Below are positions 44,140-54,067 of a stretch of DNA of 64,000 nt, piece after piece (positions within the stretch are counted from its first letter, which is position 1; each line of letters begins with the position of its first letter). A program made the translations under genes and the position numbers. The stretch covers positions 1,729,541 through 1,793,540 of the forward strand of contig NZ_CDMW01000001.1 of NCBI RefSeq assembly GCF_001078705.1. Direction: 5' to 3'. The stretch comes from Streptococcus sanguinis. Lineage in GTDB: Bacteria > Bacillota > Bacilli > Lactobacillales > Streptococcaceae. The notes below the pieces were generated by a model. The model was not told where the DNA came from. It saw nothing but the letters and a program-made list of their open reading frames with translations, and did not search any database.

Positions 44140-44910
44140 TTAATATTTCCTGAATCTCTGGTAGCGATTTTCCAGTAATTGCTCCAAGGGTAGCTGAGAC
44201 AGACTATTCAACTCAGTTGCGATTTCTTCTTTCACTGCAGCCAGTAATTCATGGTTGTTAAAGCCTCTTTCAGGAATAACCTTATCTACCACTTCCATCT
44301 GCAAGAGCTCGTGTGAAGTAATTTTCATCAACTCTGCAGCTTCCATAGCGCGGCTGCCGTCTTTCCAGAGGATGGAAGCAAAGCCTTCTGGACTGAGAAC
44401 TGCATACATAGAGTTTTCCAGCATCCAGACCTTGTCTGCTACAGCTAAAGCCAAGGCACCACCTGAGCCACCTTCACCAATGATGATGGAAATAATCGGC
44501 ACTTTTAGATTGCTCATTTCCATCAAATTGCGGGCAATAGCTTCCCCTTGACCACGCTCCTCAGCACCGACACCAGGATAGGCACCTGCCGTATTGATAA
44601 AGGTTACCACAGGACGGCCAAATTTTTCCGCCTGCTTCATGAGGCGCAGGGCTTTGCGGTAGCCTTCCGGATGCGGCTGACCAAAGTTTCGGCGCAGATT
44701 GTCCTGCAAATTGCGTCCCTTTTGAATACCGACCACCGTTACAGGCTGACCGTTTAGCGTCCCAATACCTCCAATCACTGCACCGTCATCTCGAAAAGAG
44801 CGATCTCCATGCAGCTCGACGAAGTTATCAAAAATTCCTTGTGCAAAATCCAGCGCAGTCAAACGAGCCTGATCACGCGCTTCTTTAATAATCCGAGTGA
44901 TTTTTGTCAT
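44140..44910 (-). CDS. accA: Acetyl-CoA carboxylase carboxyltransferase subunit alpha
   Basis: A 256-residue crotonase-fold subunit that with AccD transfers carboxylate from biotin to acetyl-CoA, giving malonyl-CoA. [45 protein letters not shown] and [17 protein letters not shown] are diagnostic. The start overlaps the accD stop by four bases. Last gene of the fatty acid synthesis cluster. Confidence 0.97.
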   Translation of the reverse strand: MTKITRIIKEARDQARLTALDFAQGIFDNFVELHGDRSFRDDGAVIGGIGTLNGQPVTVVGIQKGRNLQDNLRRNFGQPHPEGYRKALRLMKQAEKFGRPVVTFINTAGAYPGVGAEERGQGEAIARNLMEMSNLKVPIISIIIGEGGSGGALALAVADKVWMLENSMYAVLSPEGFASILWKDGSRAMEAAELMKITSHELLQMEVVDKVIPERGFNNHELLAAVKEEIATELNSLSQLPLEQLLENRYQRFRKY

Positions 44911-45770
44911 GCTTGACCTCCATGGAATGCTAATAAGGTAGCAAGTGTATCTCTCATGTCACCACGCTTGACGATGGCATCTACAAAACCATGCTCCATG
45001 AGAAATTCAGCCTTTTGAAAATCATCTGGCAGCTTCTCACGAACCGTGGACTCAATGACCCGACGCCCGGCAAATCCAACCAGAGCCTGTGTTTCAGCCA
45101 GAATAATATCACCTTCCATAGCGAAAGAGGCTGTAACACCACCAGTTGTCGGATCTGTCAAGACGGTCAGATAGAAGAGGCCTGCTGCAGAGTGCCGCTG
45201 AACAGCCGCAGAAACCTTAGCCATCTGCATCAAGCTCATAATACCCTCCTGCATGCGGGCACCGCCAGAAGCCGTAAACAGAACGACTGGCAATTTATGC
45301 TCTGTTGCATACTCAAAGAGACGGGTAATTTTTTCACCCACAACTGTCCCCATAGAAGCCATGATAAAGTTTGAATCCATGATTCCAAGCGCCGTTTTAT
45401 GCCCCTTAATACTAGCCGTTCCAGTCAGAACCGCCTCATCCAACCCTGTCTTCTCACGGGTAAGTGCTAATTTCTCCTGATAGTTAGGGAAGTTCAGAGG
45501 ATCCTTGGTTTCAATTCCAGTGAACATCTCCTCAAAACTATTCTCATCCACAGTTAGATTTAAGCGCTCATGAGCAGAAATACGGAAATTATAGCCACAG
45601 TTAGGACACACACTGTCATTCCCAAGATCTTTTTGGTAAATGGTATGCTTACAACCTGGGCATTTCGAAAAGAGTTCGTCTGGTACCTCAGGCTTTGCTT
45701 GAGGCTTTTCCCGACTCGCTCGATTAGGATTGATACGGATATATTTATCCTTCTTTGAAAACAAAGCCAT
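44907..45770 (-). CDS. accD: Acetyl-CoA carboxylase carboxyltransferase subunit beta
   Basis: A 287-residue partner of AccA. The N-terminal C4 zinc ribbon is intact ([28 protein letters not shown]), followed by the acyl-CoA-binding crotonase domain ([33 protein letters not shown]). The zinc domain can bind nucleic acid in other bacteria. A gap of about 100 bases without obvious gene separates it from accC; AAGGAGAAG lies upstream of the ATG. Confidence 0.97.
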   Translation of the reverse strand: MALFSKKDKYIRINPNRASREKPQAKPEVPDELFSKCPGCKHTIYQKDLGNDSVCPNCGYNFRISAHERLNLTVDENSFEEMFTGIETKDPLNFPNYQEKLALTREKTGLDEAVLTGTASIKGHKTALGIMDSNFIMASMGTVVGEKITRLFEYATEHKLPVVLFTASGGARMQEGIMSLMQMAKVSAAVQRHSAAGLFYLTVLTDPTTGGVTASFAMEGDIILAETQALVGFAGRRVIESTVREKLPDDFQKAEFLMEHGFVDAIVKRGDMRDTLATLLAFHGGQA

Positions 45771-45869
45771 CGTTTACGTCTTCTCCTTTTCAAGATTTTA
45801 TACTCAGGCACATCAAACAGCAAAAGCCGCAGTCTTTCGAATTTACAGAGCAGCTCTTACATGTCTCAT

Positions 45870-47237
45870 CTATTGTTTCTCTTGATAAGCCGGAAGGAAC
45901 TTCTCCATGAGAAAGGCTGTGTCATAATCACCAGCAATCACATTAGGATCTGAGATTAAGTCCAGTTGGAAGCCACTATTGGTCACAACACCATCAATTT
46001 CGAGTTCATAAAGCGCACGTTGCATCTTCATCAGAGCATCGAAGCGATTTTCCCCATGAACAATTATCTTCGCAATCATGCTATCGTAGTAAGGAGGGAT
46101 GGTGTAGCCAGGATAGACGGCTGAATCCACACGCAGCCCCACTCCACCGCTTGGTAGATAAACATTTGAAATTTTACCAGGACTCGGCGCAAAGTTAAAG
46201 GCTGGATTTTCAGCATTGATCCGACACTCAATTGCATGACCTCGGATTTCAACATCATCCTGACTGAAGGACAGCTCTTGACCGTTTGCAATCTTGATTT
46301 GCTCTTTTACGATATCCACACCAGTGACAAACTCGGTCACGGGATGCTCAACCTGCACCCGAGTGTTCATCTCCATAAAGTAGAATTCACCCTTTGCTTC
46401 ATCAAGCAGAAACTCAATTGTACCAGCATTTTCATAGCCGACAGACTGAGCAGCCCGAACAGCTGCTTCACCAATCTGCTGACGCAGGGTTTTCCCAATC
46501 GCCACGGATGGACTTTCTTCCAGCACTTTCTGATTATTACGCTGCAAAGAGCAATCCCGCTCGCCCAAGTGGACCACATGCCCCTGCTGATCCGCCAAAA
46601 TCTGCACTTCAATATGGCGCGCTGGATAGATGACTCGCTCCATATACATGGCACCATTACCAAAGGCTGCTTTGGCTTCGCTAGATGCAGACTCAAAGGC
46701 CGCTACTAAATCCTCAGCCTTTTCAACCTTACGAATGCCCTTGCCGCCGCCGCCAGCAGAAGCTTTAAGCATGACTGGATAGCCAATCTTTTCGGCGACT
46801 TCCAAGGCTTCTTCAGAGGTATGGACTTCTCCATCAGAACCTGGGATAACCGGTACTTTCGCCTTAATCATCTGAGCCCGAGCATTAATCTTGTCCCCCA
46901 TCATGTCCATAACTGCACCTGAAGGTCCAATAAACTTAATGCCAACCTCTTCGCACATGGTCGCAAATTTGGAGTTTTCACTCAAAAAACCAAAACCAGG
47001 ATGAATGGCTTCTGCACCTGTCAAAACAGCAGCAGACAGGACTGCATTCATATTCAGATAAGAATCAGTGGACTTGGCTGGACCGATACAGACTGCCTCA
47101 TCAGCCAGTAAGGTATGGAGTGCTTCCTTGTCAGCAGTTGAATAGACAGCTACCGTATCAATTCCCAACTCGCGGGCTGCACGAATAATTCTGACCGCAA
47201 TTTCCCCACGGTTAGCAATTAAAATTTTACGAAACAT
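45870..47237 (-). CDS. accC: Biotin carboxylase subunit of acetyl-CoA carboxylase
   Basis: A 455-residue ATP-grasp enzyme that carboxylates biotin on AccB using ATP and bicarbonate. FRKILIANRGEIAVRIIRAARELGI, the glycine-rich loop ASAGGGGKGIR, MEMNTRVQVEHPVTE and the C-terminal biotin carboxylase domain (ECRINAENPAFNFAPSPGKI) are all present. Located between fabZ and accD. Confidence 0.98.
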   Translation of the reverse strand: MFRKILIANRGEIAVRIIRAARELGIDTVAVYSTADKEALHTLLADEAVCIGPAKSTDSYLNMNAVLSAAVLTGAEAIHPGFGFLSENSKFATMCEEVGIKFIGPSGAVMDMMGDKINARAQMIKAKVPVIPGSDGEVHTSEEALEVAEKIGYPVMLKASAGGGGKGIRKVEKAEDLVAAFESASSEAKAAFGNGAMYMERVIYPARHIEVQILADQQGHVVHLGERDCSLQRNNQKVLEESPSVAIGKTLRQQIGEAAVRAAQSVGYENAGTIEFLLDEAKGEFYFMEMNTRVQVEHPVTEFVTGVDIVKEQIKIANGQELSFSQDDVEIRGHAIECRINAENPAFNFAPSPGKISNVYLPSGGVGLRVDSAVYPGYTIPPYYDSMIAKIIVHGENRFDALMKMQRALYELEIDGVVTNSGFQLDLISDPNVIAGDYDTAFLMEKFLPAYQEKQ

Positions 47238-47255
47238 GGTGAAAGCTCCTTTTAT

Positions 47256-47678
47256 CTACTGGCCGATCGCAAAGGTCAAAGTACCGCTGGCTGCAAGTTT
47301 TCCGTCAACTTCTGCTTTCGCCTCTACAACCGCAATCGTTCCGCGGCGCTTGACAAACTTAGCTGTCATAATCAGTTGATCACCTGGTACAACTTGCTTC
47401 TTGAACTTAACCTTGTCCATGCCAGCATAGAAGACCAGTTTGCCCTTATTTTCTTCTTTAGACAATTCCAGCACACCGGCAGTTTGAGCCAGAGCTTCCA
47501 TAATCAAAACACCTGGCATGACAGGGTATTGAGGGAAATGTCCGTTAAAGAATGGCTCATTGACTGTCACATTTTTCAGAGCGACAATCTCATCTTCACT
47601 AACTTCCAAAACGCGGTCTACCAAAAGCATTGGGTAGCGGTGCGGAAGTGCTTCTTTTATTGCATTAATATCAATCAT
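47256..47678 (-). CDS. fabZ: 3-hydroxyacyl-ACP dehydratase FabZ
   Basis: A 140-residue hot-dog-fold dehydratase that removes water from 3-hydroxyacyl-ACP in the elongation cycle. [15 protein letters not shown] and the catalytic [20 protein letters not shown] (His and the later Glu) are clear. In streptococci, unsaturated products arise through FabM rather than FabA. Its start overlaps accB by four bases. Confidence 0.97.
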   Translation of the reverse strand: MIDINAIKEALPHRYPMLLVDRVLEVSEDEIVALKNVTVNEPFFNGHFPQYPVMPGVLIMEALAQTAGVLELSKEENKGKLVFYAGMDKVKFKKQVVPGDQLIMTAKFVKRRGTIAVVEAKAEVDGKLAASGTLTFAIGQ

Positions 47679-48163
47679 TTGATGCGTACCAGCCCTTTCC
47701 CAAATTCAACCATTTCTTCATTCTGAACTAGAATTTCTGTAACCAGACCATCTTTAGGTGCTGGAACTTCATTCATGACTTTCATTGCTTCAATAATCAT
47801 AAGGGTTTGACCTTTTTTAACTTGGTCTCCAACAGATACAAACGGTGGTTTGTCTGGACCAGCTGCTAAGTAAGCCACACCAACCAAAGGACTTTCCACA
47901 ACATCACCTTCAGCAGCAGGTGCCGGAGCTTCTGAAACTGCTTCTGGCTCTGCAGGCGGAGCTGCTTGAGGAGTTGGCTCAATCACAGGCGCACTCGCAG
48001 CCTGCAAAGGTGCAGCAATTGGAGCTGTACTGGCTGTTGGAACTGCAACCTGACCTTCATTCTTACTAAAAGTTAGCTCATCGCTCTGATTTTTGTAAGA
48101 AAACTCACGCAGACTAGACTGGTCAAACTGCGCCATTAAATCTTTAATTTCGTTGATATTCAT
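47675..48163 (-). CDS. accB: Biotin carboxyl carrier protein of acetyl-CoA carboxylase
   Basis: A 162-residue protein. A short helical N-terminus ([20 protein letters not shown]) and an Ala/Pro-rich linker (about 40-90) lead to the biotinyl domain, where the lysine in [14 protein letters not shown] is biotinylated. The thumb-type insert [24 protein letters not shown] is typical. It sits between fabF and fabZ and overlaps fabZ. Confidence 0.97.
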   Translation of the reverse strand: MNINEIKDLMAQFDQSSLREFSYKNQSDELTFSKNEGQVAVPTASTAPIAAPLQAASAPVIEPTPQAAPPAEPEAVSEAPAPAAEGDVVESPLVGVAYLAAGPDKPPFVSVGDQVKKGQTLMIIEAMKVMNEVPAPKDGLVTEILVQNEEMVEFGKGLVRIK

Positions 48164-48169
48164 AGGTTT

Positions 48170-49402
48170 TTAAGCCTCCCAGCGTTTAAAGGCAAGAACT
48201 GCATTGTGACCACCAAAGCCAAATGTATTAGAAATCGCATATGGGATTTCCTGTTCCTTACCTTGACCGTAAATAACGTTGGCTTCAATATAGTCTGGCA
48301 GCTCTGTTGTACCAGCTGTTTTTGGCACATAGCTATGACGCATTGCTTCAATCGTCGCAATAGCCTCAACCGCGCCCGCTGCACCGAGCAGATGTCCTGT
48401 AAAGGATTTAGTAGAAGACACCGCTACATCTTTACCAAAGACAGAAACAATAGCTCCGCTTTCGCCTTTTTCGTTAGCAGGGGTTGATGTACCGTGAGCA
48501 TTAACATAAGCTACATCTTTCGGCTCAATTTCAGCTTCTTCAACCGCCTGTTTGATAGCCTTGATAGCGCCCAAACCTTCTGGATGCGGAGAAGTCATAT
48601 GGTAAGCATCACAAGTGTGGCCGTATCCTACCACCTCAGCCAAGATAGTGGCTCCGCGTTTCTCAGCATGTTCCAAACTTTCCAGAACCAGCATGCCAGA
48701 ACCTTCACCCATGACAAAACCATTGCGGTCCTTATCAAAAGGAATAGAAGCACGCTTAGGATCTTCTGTCGTAGAAAGAGCCGTCAGAGCTTGGAAACCA
48801 GCAATCGCAAACGGCGTAATAGAAGCTTCTGAGCCACCGACCAGCATCACATCTTGATAACCGAATTTAATCGAGCGGAAAGCTTCACCAATCGCATCGT
48901 TTGCTGAGGCACAGGCCGTATTGACAGACTTACAGATTCCATTGGCTCCAAAGCGCATCGCTACATTTCCTGCACCCATATTTGGCAAAGCTTTTGGCAA
49001 GGTCAAAGGTTTGATACGTTTAGGACCTTTTTCATGCAAGCGAACAACCTGCTCTTCAATTTCCTGAATCCCGCCGATACCTGAGGCAACGATGACACCA
49101 AAGCGATCCTTATCCAGAGCATCTACATCTAAGTGAGCATTATTGACCGCTTCTTGAGAAGCATAAAGCGCATAAAGTGTGTAATTATCATAACGATTGG
49201 TATCCTTTTTGACAAAGTATTTATCAAAAGGAAAATCCTGAATTTCCGCCGCATTGTGAACACTGTATTCACTATGATCAAATTTAGTAATTGGACCGAT
49301 TCCAATATTGCCTTCTTTTAAATTATTCCAGAATTCTTCTGGAGTATTCCCGATAGGTGAAGTTAAACCGTATCCTGTTACAACAACTCGATTAAGTTTC
49401 AT
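48170..49402 (-). CDS. fabF: 3-oxoacyl-ACP synthase II
   Basis: A 410-residue condensing enzyme that elongates acyl-ACP with malonyl-ACP. The Cys-His-His triad is visible in NTACASANDAIGE, NAHGTSTPANEKGE and SFTGHLLGAAGAVE. NRVVVTGYGLTSPIGNTPEEFW opens the protein. It follows fabG by about 65 bases. Confidence 0.98.
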   Translation of the reverse strand: MKLNRVVVTGYGLTSPIGNTPEEFWNNLKEGNIGIGPITKFDHSEYSVHNAAEIQDFPFDKYFVKKDTNRYDNYTLYALYASQEAVNNAHLDVDALDKDRFGVIVASGIGGIQEIEEQVVRLHEKGPKRIKPLTLPKALPNMGAGNVAMRFGANGICKSVNTACASANDAIGEAFRSIKFGYQDVMLVGGSEASITPFAIAGFQALTALSTTEDPKRASIPFDKDRNGFVMGEGSGMLVLESLEHAEKRGATILAEVVGYGHTCDAYHMTSPHPEGLGAIKAIKQAVEEAEIEPKDVAYVNAHGTSTPANEKGESGAIVSVFGKDVAVSSTKSFTGHLLGAAGAVEAIATIEAMRHSYVPKTAGTTELPDYIEANVIYGQGKEQEIPYAISNTFGFGGHNAVLAFKRWEA

Positions 49403-49466
49403 ATTGAGCTCCTTTATTTAGATGAATCAACTGATTTGCTACTCGTTAATATTCAAAAACTGTGAC

Positions 49467-50201
49467 TTACTGCATAGTAAAGCCACCATCAATCGTGATG
49501 ACTTGACCCGTCAGATATTCTTGACCTGCCAAGAAGAGAGCAACATCTGCAACTTCTTCTGGAGTGCCAAAACGCTTCATTGGAATGAGTGCCAGAGACG
49601 CAGCCTTTACTTTTTCTGGAAGTACATCTGTCATATCAGATGCGATAAAGCCAGGGGCAATACAGTTGACACGGATATTACGTGCTGCTACCTCACGGGC
49701 AACTGATTTAGAAAAACCAATCAGACCAGCCTTGGAAGCTGCATAGTTAGCCTGACCGACATTCCCTGCCAGACCAACGACACTTGACAGACTGATGATA
49801 GCACCCTGACGAGCTTTTGTCATCGGTTTCAGGACTGATTGCGTCATATTGAATGCCCCAGTAAGATTCACTTTCAGCACCTGCTCAAAATCTTCTTCCG
49901 TCATTTTCAGCATGAGCTTATCACGTGTAATACCAGCATTATTGACCAACACATCAACAGAACCCAAGGCTGCAACAGCTTCTTCTACCATCCGCTGGGC
50001 ATCTTCAGTTTTGGAAACATCTCCAATAACAGTTACAACTTTCCCAGAATAGCCGGCAAATCCAGCCAAAACATCATCAGAAATCTCCGCTAGTCCGTTT
50101 AAGATGATATTGGCACCGACACTAGCAAATTTATGCGCAATTGCCAATCCAATTCCGCGAGCGGACCCAGTAATTAATACATTCTTGTTTTGTAATTCCA
50201 T
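49467..50201 (-). CDS. fabG: 3-oxoacyl-ACP reductase
   Basis: A 244-residue short-chain dehydrogenase that reduces 3-oxoacyl-ACP with NADPH. The Rossmann motif TGSARGIGLAIA, NNAGITRDKLMLKM, catalytic Ser in ISLSSVVGLAGNVGQANYAASKAG with Tyr/Lys, and the C-terminal GQVITIDGGFTMQ are present. Encoded between fabD and fabF. Confidence 0.97.
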   Translation of the reverse strand: MELQNKNVLITGSARGIGLAIAHKFASVGANIILNGLAEISDDVLAGFAGYSGKVVTVIGDVSKTEDAQRMVEEAVAALGSVDVLVNNAGITRDKLMLKMTEEDFEQVLKVNLTGAFNMTQSVLKPMTKARQGAIISLSSVVGLAGNVGQANYAASKAGLIGFSKSVAREVAARNIRVNCIAPGFIASDMTDVLPEKVKAASLALIPMKRFGTPEEVADVALFLAGQEYLTGQVITIDGGFTMQ

Positions 50202-50213
50202 GATGATTCCTCA

Positions 50214-51134
50214 TTATTTTTCTAGAAGAGCATTTAAACTTTCTACATCTTCAACTTGGCGGACATCCGCAGACTTATCAATTTTCTTAATAAAACCAGA
50301 CAGAACTTTGCCAGGACCAATTTCGACAAACTCAGTCACACCAGCTTCCTGCATTTTAGCAATGCTGTCATAGAAACGCACCGGTTCCATTACCTGACGA
50401 GTCAAAAGCTCTTTGACTCTCTCTTTTTCCATCACAGTTGCTTCTGTGTTTCCGACTAATGGCCGCACAAAATCTGAAAACTCAACTGTTTCTAACACTT
50501 CTGCCAATCGTTCGCTGGCTGGCTTTAAAAGCGCTGTATGGAAAGGTCCGGATACATTGAGCGGGATTAAGCGCTTGACACCAGCATCTTTCAAAAGCTC
50601 CACAGCCTTGTCCACCGCTGCTACTTCTCCGCCGATAACGATCTGACTAGGCGTATTATAGTTAGCTGGTGAGACTACACCAATGGCACTTGCTTCTTGA
50701 CAGACTGCTTCAATGAGAGAAACTTCTGCATTTAAAACTGCGACCATTTTCCCAGAACCAGCTGGAGCCGCCTCTTCCATGAAGCTACCGCGCTTAGCAA
50801 CCAAGGCCACCGCCGTCTTGAAATCAAGGGCTCCCGCAGCCACCAAGGCAGAATATTCTCCAAGAGAGAGACCCGCTACCATGTCAGGCTCTACTCCCTT
50901 ATCAGCTAAGAGGCGATAAATAGCTACTGAAGTCGTTAAAATAGCCGGTTGCGTATAGCGAGTTTGATTGAGCTTTTCCTCATCCTGATCGATCAAAGCT
51001 CGGACATCATAGCCTAGAACTTGGCTAGCCTCATCAAAAGTTGACCGCACAAGCTCATACTGATCATAAAGCTCGTGCCCCATTCCAAGGTACTGCGCTC
51101 CCTGACCGGCGAAGAGAAAGGCTCTTTTAGTCAT
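50214..51134 (-). CDS. fabD: Malonyl-CoA:ACP transacylase
   Basis: A 306-residue transacylase that loads malonyl groups onto ACP. FLFAGQGAQYLGMGHELYDQYE at the start, the nucleophile elbow GLSLGEYSAL and the later catalytic His in SGPFHTALLKPA are diagnostic. It overlaps fabK by eight bases, so translation is coupled. Confidence 0.97.
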   Translation of the reverse strand: MTKRAFLFAGQGAQYLGMGHELYDQYELVRSTFDEASQVLGYDVRALIDQDEEKLNQTRYTQPAILTTSVAIYRLLADKGVEPDMVAGLSLGEYSALVAAGALDFKTAVALVAKRGSFMEEAAPAGSGKMVAVLNAEVSLIEAVCQEASAIGVVSPANYNTPSQIVIGGEVAAVDKAVELLKDAGVKRLIPLNVSGPFHTALLKPASERLAEVLETVEFSDFVRPLVGNTEATVMEKERVKELLTRQVMEPVRFYDSIAKMQEAGVTEFVEIGPGKVLSGFIKKIDKSADVRQVEDVESLNALLEK

Positions 51135-52101
51135 TTCTAGTTACTCCTGCCCAACGTTTTGCCTCCTGCTGAATCTTCTCAGCAGCACCATAATAGATAT
51201 CTTTGAGGATTTCTTCGACTGTTTCTTCCTTACTGATTAATCCAGCAATTTGACCAGACATGACGGAACCATTTTCCACATCTCCGCGAACAACCGCATT
51301 AGCCAAAGCACCAGCACCCAGATTTTCAAAAACAGTCAAATCCGGATTTTCTTGCTTGAAGGCTTCTTTTTCTGCCTTTTCGAAATCACGCGTCAGCTTA
51401 TTCTTAATGGCACGAACTGCATGGCCGAAATGCTGGGCAGAGATAGTCGTATCAATATCGCGAGCCTTCAAAATCATATCCTTGTAGTTCTGATGGGCAT
51501 TGGATTCCTTAGCGACGACAAAGCGAGTTCCGACCTGAACGGCCTCGGCTCCCAGCATAAATCCAGCTGCAGCCCCAGAACCATCCGCAATACCACCGGC
51601 AGCAATAACCGGAATGCTAACTGCTTCAGCAACCTGACGAACCAAGGACATGGTAGTCAATTTTCCGATGTGGCCACCAGCTTCCATACCTTCTGCGATG
51701 ACTGCATCCGCACCGATTTTTTCCATCCGCTTAGCCAAGGCTACACTTGGTACAACAGGGATAACTGTAATCCCCGCTTCATGGAAACGAGCCATGTGCT
51801 TGCTTGGATTACCCGCACCAGTTGTTACTACTTTTACTCCCTCTTCAATGACGAGATCCACAATGTCATCTGCAAAAGGAGAAAGGAGCATGATGTTAAC
51901 TCCGAAAGGACGGTCCGTCAAAGACTTAATCTTGTCAATATTAGCCTTTACCACTTCCTTGGGTGCATTTCCGCCACCGATGATACCAAGACCGCCAGCT
52001 TTTGAAACCGCGCCAGCCAGGTCACCATCAGCAACCCAGGCCATCCCGCCTTGGAAAATAGGATAATCAATATTCAATAATTCTGTAATACGTGTTTGCA
52101 T
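51127..52101 (-). CDS. fabK: Enoyl-ACP reductase FabK (FMN-dependent)
   Basis: A 324-residue flavoenzyme that performs the last reduction of the elongation cycle; streptococci use this instead of triclosan-sensitive FabI. ITELLNIDYPIFQGGMAWVADGDLAGAVSKAGGLGIIG and the FMN-binding IPVIAAGGIADGSGAAAGFMLGAEAVQVGTRF are characteristic. A FabT-box-like palindrome and a likely promoter lie between acpP and fabK, so fabK onward can be repressed separately. Confidence 0.97.
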   Translation of the reverse strand: MQTRITELLNIDYPIFQGGMAWVADGDLAGAVSKAGGLGIIGGGNAPKEVVKANIDKIKSLTDRPFGVNIMLLSPFADDIVDLVIEEGVKVVTTGAGNPSKHMARFHEAGITVIPVVPSVALAKRMEKIGADAVIAEGMEAGGHIGKLTTMSLVRQVAEAVSIPVIAAGGIADGSGAAAGFMLGAEAVQVGTRFVVAKESNAHQNYKDMILKARDIDTTISAQHFGHAVRAIKNKLTRDFEKAEKEAFKQENPDLTVFENLGAGALANAVVRGDVENGSVMSGQIAGLISKEETVEEILKDIYYGAAEKIQQEAKRWAGVTRND

Positions 52102-52173
52102 AATACCTTCCTTTTATCATTGCTTAAGTAATAGCTTGATCTCAAACTATCACATACTCGTTGTATTTTCTTT

Positions 52174-52190
52174 ACTTTGACAGTCAAACT
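52174..52190. promoter_or_regulatory. FabT box upstream of fabK
   Basis: ACTTTGACAGTCAAACT fits ANTTTGANNNTCAAANT exactly. On the minus strand it overlaps TTGACT, the likely -35 of a fabK promoter. Confidence 0.75.
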
Positions 52191-52205
52191 ATTACCTAAA
52201 CAAGA

Positions 52206-52227
52206 GAGAATATCTTTCGATACTCTC
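52206..52227 (-). terminator. Hairpin between acpP and fabK (possible attenuator)
   Basis: GAGAGTATC pairs with GATATTCTC around GAAA (9 bp). Only a weak TCTTGTTT tract follows on the minus strand, so it may partly terminate or stabilise the acpP message. Confidence 0.55.
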
Positions 52228-52237
52228 AGTTACTTGC

Positions 52238-52462
52238 TTATTTAGTTTTTTCTTCTACATAAGCAACCAAATCACCAACTGTGTTCAAACCTTCTTCAGT
52301 TTCGATTTGGATGTCAAATGCATCTTCAATTTCTGAAATCACTTGGAACAAGTCCAATGAATCTGCTTCAAGATCATCGAAAGTTGACTCAAGAGTAACT
52401 TCTGATGGCTCTTTGCCAAGTTCTTCAACGATAATTTCTTGTACTTTTTCAAATACTGCCAT
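52238..52462 (-). CDS. acpP: Acyl carrier protein
   Basis: A 74-residue acidic four-helix protein that carries growing acyl chains on 4'-phosphopantetheine, attached to the Ser in [16 protein letters not shown]. It lies downstream of fabH and upstream of fabK, where the hairpin and FabT box separate expression. AAAGGAG lies upstream of the ATG. Confidence 0.97.
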   Translation of the reverse strand: MAVFEKVQEIIVEELGKEPSEVTLESTFDDLEADSLDLFQVISEIEDAFDIQIETEEGLNTVGDLVAYVEEKTK

Positions 52463-52517
52463 GGATAGACTCCTTTAAAAATAAAATATTTTTTATCATG
52501 TGTTTCCACTTGATTAA

Positions 52518-53492
52518 CTAAATTGTAACAATAAGCGTGCCCCATGTCAAACCTCCACCGAAACCTGACATCAAAATTGTCTGATTTCCGTTCAATTTGA
52601 TCAGTCCTTGCTCGACACACTCAGATAATAAAATCGGGATACTAGCTGCGCTAGTATTGCCGTATTCCATCATGTTGGCTGGAAGTTTCTCCCGCGCAAC
52701 ACCAAGCTTCTTAGCCATTTTATCCAAAATACGGATATTAGCCTGATGCAGCAGCAGAAAATCCAAATCTTCCGCTGAAAGCTGACTGCTTTCGATGGTT
52801 TCTTTGATAGAACGAGCAACATCACGAATAGCAAAGTCGAAAATAGCTCGACCGTCCATTGTCAGATAAGGTTGATTCTCACCTTTTTCAGAAAAAGGTG
52901 AAGCCAAACCCATTTTTCCGCAGGTCAGACTATCTCCGCGAGATCCGTCCGTAAACTGACTTTCTGCCAAAAAATGCTGTTCTGAAGCACTTTCCAACAG
53001 TACACCGCCAGCACCATCTCCGAAGAGAACAGCCGTTGAACGATCCGACCAATCTACCGTCTTAGAAAGGGTCTCACTACCTATGATTAGACCTTTTTGA
53101 TAACGGCCAGAAGAAATTAATTTTTCTCCAGTTGATAAGGCGAAGATAAAGCCACTACAAGCCGCCGTCAGATCAAAGGCAAATGCATTCTTGGCCCCAA
53201 TATTGGCCTGTACTCTCGCAGCAGTTGAAGGCATTAAAGAATCCGGCGTAATGGTAGCAACAATGATAAAGTCCAGATCTTGAGCAGAAGTCCCTGACTT
53301 TTGCAGCAAATTCTCTGCAACTTTTGTCGCTAAATCACTGGTCGTCTCATCTGACGATAAATGGCGTTTTTTAATCCCAGTTCGACTTGAAATCCACTCA
53401 TCACTGGTATCCATAATCTCTGCTAGATCATCATTGCTGACAACCTGACGGGGAGCATAATGAGCCACCTGGCTAATCTTAGCATAGTTCAT
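52518..53492 (-). CDS. fabH: 3-oxoacyl-ACP synthase III
   Basis: A 324-residue initiating condensing enzyme that joins acetyl-CoA with malonyl-ACP. The catalytic triad appears as Cys in [19 protein letters not shown], His in [18 protein letters not shown] and Asn in [31 protein letters not shown] is typical. Its ATG overlaps the fabT stop (TAATG), so the repressor and the initiating enzyme are translationally coupled. Confidence 0.98.
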   Translation of the reverse strand: MNYAKISQVAHYAPRQVVSNDDLAEIMDTSDEWISSRTGIKKRHLSSDETTSDLATKVAENLLQKSGTSAQDLDFIIVATITPDSLMPSTAARVQANIGAKNAFAFDLTAACSGFIFALSTGEKLISSGRYQKGLIIGSETLSKTVDWSDRSTAVLFGDGAGGVLLESASEQHFLAESQFTDGSRGDSLTCGKMGLASPFSEKGENQPYLTMDGRAIFDFAIRDVARSIKETIESSQLSAEDLDFLLLHQANIRILDKMAKKLGVAREKLPANMMEYGNTSAASIPILLSECVEQGLIKLNGNQTILMSGFGGGLTWGTLIVTI

Positions 53493-53926
53493 TATTTCAA
53501 ATCCTCTAGGAAACTATATAAATTTTGCAGGCCCTTTTGCATCACTTGTCTCTCTTCTGGACTCATCCCATCCACTACCTGCATGACCATGCGGTTGTGG
53601 AATCGCTTGTGAAGACGATACAAAAGCCGCCCATTCTTTGTCAAATTCAGATGCACCACACGACGGTCAACTTCCGACCGACGCCGCTCAATATACCCCT
53701 TACGCTCCAGATTATTCAAACTAGTCGTAACAGTCCCCAAGGTAACCATCAATTCTCGTGATATATCACTTGGAGTAGCATTTGGGGTTGTGCCGATGAC
53801 ATCTATTGTATGCATTTCCTTAATGGAGACATCGTTGAAGCGACTGCTTCTTAGGCTCGATTCTTCAATAACCAAGACATTATTGAAAATAGACGTTAAG
53901 TAATCATTTACTAACTGAAAATTCAA
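53492..53926 (-). CDS. fabT: MarR-family fatty acid synthesis repressor FabT
   Basis: A 144-residue MarR-type regulator that represses the fab genes with acyl-ACP as corepressor. The winged-helix region is [51 protein letters not shown] at 53926 is chosen: AGGAGG lies eight to nine bases upstream and the length then equals pneumococcal FabT. An in-frame ATG at 53932 is only one base from that site. Two FabT-box-like palindromes sit in its own promoter region, giving autoregulation. Confidence 0.95.
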   Translation of the reverse strand: MNFQLVNDYLTSIFNNVLVIEESSLRSSRFNDVSIKEMHTIDVIGTTPNATPSDISRELMVTLGTVTTSLNNLERKGYIERRRSEVDRRVVHLNLTKNGRLLYRLHKRFHNRMVMQVVDGMSPEERQVMQKGLQNLYSFLEDLK

Positions 53927-53948
53927 AACCATACCTCCTTAAGAAAAT

Positions 53949-53965
53949 ACTTTGACAATCAAATT
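53949..53965. promoter_or_regulatory. FabT box at the fabT promoter
   Basis: ACTTTGACAATCAAATT fits ANTTTGANNNTCAAANT exactly and overlaps the downstream edge of the fabT -10. Confidence 0.82.
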
Positions 53966-53991
53966 TTATCAGATAGAAAAGTAATTTGCAA
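53963..53991 (-). promoter_or_regulatory. fabT promoter
   Basis: TTGCAA, 17-base spacer, TAAAAT on the minus strand. Confidence 0.8.
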
Positions 53992-54006
53992 GCTTTTTTG
54001 AAAATT

Positions 54007-54023
54007 AATTTGATTTTCAAATA
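54007..54023. promoter_or_regulatory. Second FabT-box-like palindrome upstream of fabT
   Basis: AATTTGATTTTCAAATA matches the FabT consensus except the last base. It lies about 20 bases upstream of the fabT -35, between fabM and fabT. Confidence 0.65.
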
Positions 54024-54067
54024 TTTTTGTAAACAACTTGCAAAATAAGCAACCTTGAACCAATACA

